A stretch of 64,000 nucleotides of DNA, from positions 1 through 64,000 of the IMG/VR virus record IMGVR_UViG_3300047550_002723, one strand, 5' to 3'. The position numbers and the translations under genes are program-made. Numbering within the stretch: position 1 is the first letter of the stretch; the number at the start of each line of letters is the position of its first letter. Below the pieces are notes generated by a model that did not search any database, had not been told where the DNA came from, and saw only the letters and a program-made list of their open reading frames with translations. The DNA comes from a virus. Shown one piece after another: positions 59,168 to 64,000 of the stretch.

Positions 59168-61858
59168 ATGCCAGTTGTTGTAGGTCTAAGTTCAATCACT
59201 GGAGTTTCCACGGCAACAAGTGGCACTGATGCTGCTTACAAAGAGTATGTTGATAATAAACTAGGTGGATCAGTTCCAAGCATTTATGGAAATGAGAATG
59301 AGTTTCTCTTTACGGATGGAAGTACAATATCGTGGGAACCAATACAGGCAAGTCAAGAATATGCTACGGCAGGGTCTTATACTTTTAATTTACCGTCACA
59401 AGCAAAAGAGTTACTGATAGAAGCAACAGGTGCAGGTGGTGGAGGAGCAAGTGGAAATACTGATGGAAGTTCTTATGAAGCAGCAAGCATTTGGACTTTA
59501 AGAACTTCTGGTACTACTAGTACTCTTAATACTCTTACTTTTGCAAACAATACTTATGTTGCTGGTGGTGCTTCTGGGAGATTAAACACATCAACAGATG
59601 CAATCACTTGGACTTTAAGAACTTCTGGTACTACCTCTGCTATTATTGATATCATTTATGAAAATGGCACCTATATTGTTTCTGGTAATTCTGGTGTTCT
59701 TAATACTTCAACTAATGCAATTCAATGGACATTAAGAACTTCTGGTACTACTAATCCAATTTGGTCCCTTGCATATGGATCCACTTTAGCAACACCAACT
59801 TATATTGCTACAGGACAGATTGGTTATTTGGCATCATCCACGGATGCGATAACTTGGACTCTTAGGACTAATGGATCTGGAGTTGGACTTTTTATATTAT
59901 CTTCTATTTTTGTAAACAATATTTATGTTATTGGGATTGAAAATGGAAAATTAAATACATCTACTGATGCAATTGTTTGGACATCTAGAACTACAGGACT
60001 TCCAACTTCTTCCACTAATTTGTATTATGTAAATTTTGGGAATGGTATTTATATTGCTGCTGGGCAAGGGGGATTTGTAATTACATCTACTAATGCAATT
60101 GAATGGACACTGAGAACTTCTGGAACTACTACATCACTTGGAGAAGTTGGTCCCAATAATGGAATTTTATATGATAACACTAATTACATTATTGCAGGCA
60201 ACTCTGGTGTTTTAATAGCATCAACAGACACGATCACCTGGACTTTCAGAACTTCTGGTACTGGTAGTGCTCTTTATGCTCTTACTTACGCAAACAATAC
60301 TTATGTTGCGGGAGGAACATCAGGAACTCTCACAGTATCACCAAACACCACAACAGGATTCTCAGGTGGTGGAGGTGGTGGGGGTGCATCAGCATCATGG
60401 ATAATTTCTAAGGACCAAATCACAGGGTCTTCATTATCTATAAGTGTCGGTGCTGGTGGAACTGCTGGAACTGCTGGTGCTGGAACCACAATATCCTGGA
60501 CTGGACCTGGAGGAACTTATAGTATAACTGCGAATGGTGGAAGTCCTGGAACCAATACTGGACTTGCATTAGGTGGATCTGGAGGAACAGTACCAGCAAC
60601 AACCACAAATTATCTTCAAGCATCTGCTGGTGCTGCTGGTGTTGCTGGAAGAGTATCATCAGTTTCTGGATTTTCAGCACCAACCACAACTGCTTCTTTC
60701 CAAACTTCTGGTGGTGGAGGAGGTGCTTATAGTTCTTCTGGTGGTGTGAGTATTGGTGGTGCTGGAGGAACGATTAATTATTATGCAAACACTAACGCAA
60801 ACTCTAGTATTGATATTACTGGAAGAATTGCTCCTAATATTTCTGGATTATCTTATGGTAATGGTGGAGGAGGTGGAGGAGGTTCAAGTGAGAATGCTCT
60901 TTATTGGACTTTAAGAACTACAGGAACGAGCACTCAAACTATTAATACTTTAGTCTATGGAAACAATGTTTATGTGATTGGTGGTGGTAATGGAATATTA
61001 AGTTCATCAACAGACGCAATTAATTGGACTGCAAGAACTGCTTTAACAGGTTCAGCAGAAGTGAAAAGTTTAATTTATGGGAATGATCTTTATGTTTATG
61101 GTGACGTTGGAGGAAAACTAGTAGTTTCAACAGATGCAATTATTTGGATTTTAAGAACTTCTGGTTATGGTGTTACTGACATACAAAAATTATTATTCGC
61201 AAATAATTTATATCTTTCTGGAGGTAGTTCGAGAAAACTATTTACTTCAACAGATACGATTGTTTGGATTGCAAGAACTACTCCTTTTCCAGTTGGGGAG
61301 GGAACTTTAAGTCTTGGTTATGGAAATAATTTTTATCTTAGTGGAAGTAATACTGCACTTGTAGTATCCACAGATTCAATTATATGGGTTCTAAGAACTA
61401 CTGGGCAATCTCAAAATTGTTTAGATATTCTCTTTGATGGAAGCATTTACATACTTGGATGTTCTAATGGAAGATTATTAACTTCAACAGATACAATCAC
61501 CTGGATTGCTAGAACTGCAACTACTCAAACTATTAATGCGTTAAATTATGGAAATAATCTCTATGTCCTTGCTGGTGCTGTTGGAACATTAAACACTTCA
61601 ACAGATGCAATTACTTGGATATTAAGAACTTCGTCTACTTCTAATCAACTTTATGATCTTACTTATGTGAATAATTTTTATACTTATGTGGGAGCAGGAG
61701 GAGCAATAGGAACCTCACCAATCGCAGGACTAGTAGGTAATGGGGGCAACGGAATCAAAGGTGGTGGAGGTGGTGGTGGAGGATATGAAGCAACCACAGA
61801 CACTGCAGGAACTGGTGGAACTGGTGGTGATGGTTATGTTCGTATCAGTTGGTACTAA
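59168..61858 (+). CDS. Adhesin-like tail protein, two seven-repeat propellers (896 aa)
   Basis: The N-terminal module (residues 1-75, with LFTDGSTISW and SYTFNLPSQAKELLIEATGA) is tail-attachment-like. Residues about 107-395 contain exactly seven repeats of the type (I)TWTLRTSGT ... YANNTYVAGGxSGxLNTSTDA. A Gly-rich domain (396-575, several GGGGGG runs) follows, then seven more repeats (577-855) and a short Gly-rich end. Seven 40-residue repeats suggest a beta-propeller blade set. Gly-rich loops resemble T4-like adhesins. Host-surface binding is inferred. Confidence 0.7.
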   Translation: MPVVVGLSSITGVSTATSGTDAAYKEYVDNKLGGSVPSIYGNENEFLFTDGSTISWEPIQASQEYATAGSYTFNLPSQAKELLIEATGAGGGGASGNTDGSSYEAASIWTLRTSGTTSTLNTLTFANNTYVAGGASGRLNTSTDAITWTLRTSGTTSAIIDIIYENGTYIVSGNSGVLNTSTNAIQWTLRTSGTTNPIWSLAYGSTLATPTYIATGQIGYLASSTDAITWTLRTNGSGVGLFILSSIFVNNIYVIGIENGKLNTSTDAIVWTSRTTGLPTSSTNLYYVNFGNGIYIAAGQGGFVITSTNAIEWTLRTSGTTTSLGEVGPNNGILYDNTNYIIAGNSGVLIASTDTITWTFRTSGTGSALYALTYANNTYVAGGTSGTLTVSPNTTTGFSGGGGGGGASASWIISKDQITGSSLSISVGAGGTAGTAGAGTTISWTGPGGTYSITANGGSPGTNTGLALGGSGGTVPATTTNYLQASAGAAGVAGRVSSVSGFSAPTTTASFQTSGGGGGAYSSSGGVSIGGAGGTINYYANTNANSSIDITGRIAPNISGLSYGNGGGGGGGSSENALYWTLRTTGTSTQTINTLVYGNNVYVIGGGNGILSSSTDAINWTARTALTGSAEVKSLIYGNDLYVYGDVGGKLVVSTDAIIWILRTSGYGVTDIQKLLFANNLYLSGGSSRKLFTSTDTIVWIARTTPFPVGEGTLSLGYGNNFYLSGSNTALVVSTDSIIWVLRTTGQSQNCLDILFDGSIYILGCSNGRLLTSTDTITWIARTATTQTINALNYGNNLYVLAGAVGTLNTSTDAITWILRTSSTSNQLYDLTYVNNFYTYVGAGGAIGTSPIAGLVGNGGNGIKGGGGGGGGYEATTDTAGTGGTGGDGYVRISWY

Positions 61859-61872
61859 AGGAGGATAACTAA

Positions 61873-64000
61873 ATGACTACCGCAGGTTCTAATTTTATTT
61901 CTGGTATTACTACAACAGTTTTTAATTCAACTGATGTAGTCAATAAAGACTATGTGGATGCGAATGTTCAACCACTACCATCACAAACTGGTAATGCTGG
62001 TAAGTTTCTTACAACAACTGATGGAACAAATGTCTCTTGGGATTATGTTTCTAACTATCAGGAATTTACATCACCTGGAGAACAGACTTTTAATGTTCCA
62101 AGTTATTCTAATCTTTTGTTTATTGAAGCAGTTGGTGCTGGTGGTGGTGGAAGTGCAGGGCAGAGTAATGCGACTTCTAATCAAGGTGTGACCTGGACTT
62201 TAAGAACTTCTGGAGCAAATCAACAAACTTATGGTCTTGTGTATTCTGGACAATTTTATGTTGGTCCTAGTGGTGGAGGAAGAATAATAGCATCTACAGA
62301 CACTATTACGTGGAGTTTAAGAACTGCTGGATTTACCTCTATTTTATATAAAATTACTTATGGTACATCTCCAACAGGTACTTATCTAGTTGGTGGTGTT
62401 AGTGGAGCATTAAATACTTCAACAGATACAATCACTTGGGAATTGAGAACTTCTGGAACTAGTAATACTATACAATATGTTTATTATGTGAACAATATTT
62501 ATTTTGCTGGTGGAAATTCTGGAACATTACTCACTTCAACAAATGCAATTCAATGGACTTTAAGAACTTCTGGTCATGGTAGTGCTAATCTTTATGATTC
62601 TATCTATGATGGAGTAAATTATTATATTGTTGGATCTGGTGGATTTTTGAGCACTTCGACAGACACAATTTCTTGGACTTTAAGAACTTCTGGCGCTGAT
62701 GGGCAATTGTGGACAATTACTTATGCATCAGGAAATACTCAGGCATATGTTATTGGTGGTGATAGTGGAAAATTAAATACTTCAACAAATGGAATTGAAT
62801 GGACTTTGAGAACTGCTGGTGTTGGTTCTAATAGGGTTGAATCTGTCATTTATGCAAACAATACATATTTAATTGTTGGTGATATTGGAATTTTAAACAC
62901 TTCAACCAATGCAATTCAATGGACTTTAAGAACTTCTAATACTTTTCAAAATCTTTATCATATTATTTACGAAAACAACACTTATGTTTTTAGTGGTAAT
63001 AGTGGTATTATTGCAACTTCCTATTCACAATCATCAGGACGAGGAGGTTCATCAGGTTCCTATACTTCCTGGTATATTCCTAAAGCAATAGTATCATCAA
63101 ACCTCACAATCAATCCTGGTGTTGGTGGAGCAGGAGCAACCACAGACGCAGCAACAGGTTCGGCAGGAGCAGGAACGACAGTATCCTGGACTGGACCTGG
63201 AGGAACTTATACAATCACAGCATCTGGTGGTACTGGAACAGCAGCAGGAGAAGCACAACTCGCAAGTCAATCAAGTTCTTTTTATACCACTGCTGGACTT
63301 ACTGGAGCAAGTCAGTCTCTAGGGATAGGTCTCACAGCAACAGCACAAACTAATCAATTCCAACCAACAGGTGGTGGAAGTGGTGGTTCCAGTAACTTCG
63401 GTGATGGTTCTACAGCAGCAGGTGGTTCTGGAGGTGCAATAAGTGTTTATGGAATTTCGACATCAGCATCTGGTGGAACTACTAGTGGAACAAATGGTGT
63501 AATTGGTATTGCTTACACTGGACTTCCTTATGGTTCTGGTGGAGGTGGTGGAGGTGCAAAATCAGAAAGTCCATATTGGAATCTAAGAACTTCTGGTATT
63601 ACTTCTAATCTTAATAGTATTAGTGGAGTAAATTTATATGATGATATTGGAGGATATAATTATTATGGTTTAATGACTGCTGGTGATTCTGGAGTGTTAT
63701 CTACTTCAACGGATGGTCTTAATTGGACTTTAAGAACTTCTAGTTTTGGTGCTACTGCGATTAGAGCATCTTTATTAACTTTTTCACTTGGTCAAAAAAG
63801 TCTTATTGTTGGGGATGGTGGAAATCTACGAACAACCACAAATGGTATTCAATGGTCTACCTATTCTTCAGGAACAGCAAATGCACTTTATGCAATTGGT
63901 CCTGGGCAAGGTAGTGATGATGGAACATGGACCATTGGAGGTGCTAGTGGTTATTTGGCATCATCACTATTTTTAGACCTTACAATTTGGATTTCAAGAA
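61873..64000 (+). CDS. Second adhesin-like tail protein with propeller repeats, 3' end missing
   Basis: The frame from the ATG at 61873 stays open to the window end. Its plan repeats that of the preceding gene: an attachment-like start (KDYVDANVQPLPSQTGNAGK), seven WTLRTSG-type repeats (residues about 105-384), a Gly-rich domain (385-565), then a second repeat block that has reached about three to four repeats when the window ends. GGAGGA lies eight bases before the ATG. It is a tandem paralogue of the gene at 59168. Confidence 0.72.
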   Translation, partial: MTTAGSNFISGITTTVFNSTDVVNKDYVDANVQPLPSQTGNAGKFLTTTDGTNVSWDYVSNYQEFTSPGEQTFNVPSYSNLLFIEAVGAGGGGSAGQSNATSNQGVTWTLRTSGANQQTYGLVYSGQFYVGPSGGGRIIASTDTITWSLRTAGFTSILYKITYGTSPTGTYLVGGVSGALNTSTDTITWELRTSGTSNTIQYVYYVNNIYFAGGNSGTLLTSTNAIQWTLRTSGHGSANLYDSIYDGVNYYIVGSGGFLSTSTDTISWTLRTSGADGQLWTITYASGNTQAYVIGGDSGKLNTSTNGIEWTLRTAGVGSNRVESVIYANNTYLIVGDIGILNTSTNAIQWTLRTSNTFQNLYHIIYENNTYVFSGNSGIIATSYSQSSGRGGSSGSYTSWYIPKAIVSSNLTINPGVGGAGATTDAATGSAGAGTTVSWTGPGGTYTITASGGTGTAAGEAQLASQSSSFYTTAGLTGASQSLGIGLTATAQTNQFQPTGGGSGGSSNFGDGSTAAGGSGGAISVYGISTSASGGTTSGTNGVIGIAYTGLPYGSGGGGGGAKSESPYWNLRTSGITSNLNSISGVNLYDDIGGYNYYGLMTAGDSGVLSTSTDGLNWTLRTSSFGATAIRASLLTFSLGQKSLIVGDGGNLRTTTNGIQWSTYSSGTANALYAIGPGQGSDDGTWTIGGASGYLASSLFLDLTIWISR

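Overview
The window is a continuous piece of a lytic T4-like cyanophage genome (tailed myovirus of marine Synechococcus/Prochlorococcus type). The evidence is T4-type replication genes (gp61 primase, NrdA, NrdB), phage copies of photosynthesis genes (psbA, ferredoxin, two high-light-inducible proteins), a tRNA cluster, many NATAAATA late-promoter matches, and very long repetitive tail-fibre genes. The DNA is AT-rich and genes are packed with ATGA/TAATG overlaps. I see no insertion sequence, integrase or CRISPR array.

Layout. 1-3.5 kb: end of a structural gene, then small virion and membrane proteins. 3.5-8.1 kb: primase and class Ia ribonucleotide reductase. 8.1-13.4 kb: a large candidate virion protein, a GIY-YIG nuclease on the minus strand, and a lysis-like set (C39-type peptidase, GH24 lysozyme, small membrane protein). 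13.4-16.1 kb: a minus-strand run of small proteins, an SNase-like nuclease and three exported proteins, two of them paralogues. 16.2-22.9 kb: a signal-peptide lysozyme-like protein, a histone-like protein, seven tRNAs (Arg, Asn, Thr, Gly, Val, Ser, Pro), an outer-membrane-like protein, a Dps-like protein and many small genes. 23-35.1 kb: a sugar cassette with GDP-mannose-derived deoxysugar synthesis (cupin isomerase, Gmd, Fcl/ColC-like, ColD-like) and about nine transferases, several fucosyltransferase-like. 35.2-38.7 kb: photosynthesis island. 38.7-41.3 kb: endonucleases, a metallophosphoesterase and small genes. 41.3-64 kb: tail-fibre and adhesin genes, the last running off the window.

Most notable points. 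(1) psbA is split by two group I introns that resemble each other; the first carries a LAGLIDADG endonuclease gene, and the joined exons give exactly 359 codons. (2) A tRNA-Arg(UCU) gene is split in its anticodon loop by a 202-nt group I intron of another, cyanobacterial-tRNA-like type. (3) Four endonuclease genes each have a late promoter inside the loop of a hairpin whose 3' arm abuts or covers the ribosome-binding site, as known for T4 I-TevI. (4) At least five intrinsic terminators have a sigma70-type promoter built into them, with the -35 box in or beside the hairpin loop and the T-tract serving as spacer. (5) The sugar cassette points to GDP-fucose and/or GDP-colitose. (6) The adhesin-like tail proteins carry blocks of exactly seven 40-residue repeats, which suggests seven-bladed beta-propellers.

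How it fits together: sigma70-type promoters would serve early transcription by host polymerase, and NATAAATA sites would serve late genes. Ribonucleotide reductase, psbA, hli and ferredoxin would support nucleotide supply and electron transport in the infected cell. The sugar cassette and the fibre genes both concern the cell or virion surface. Functions are inferred from sequence reading alone; no database search was run.
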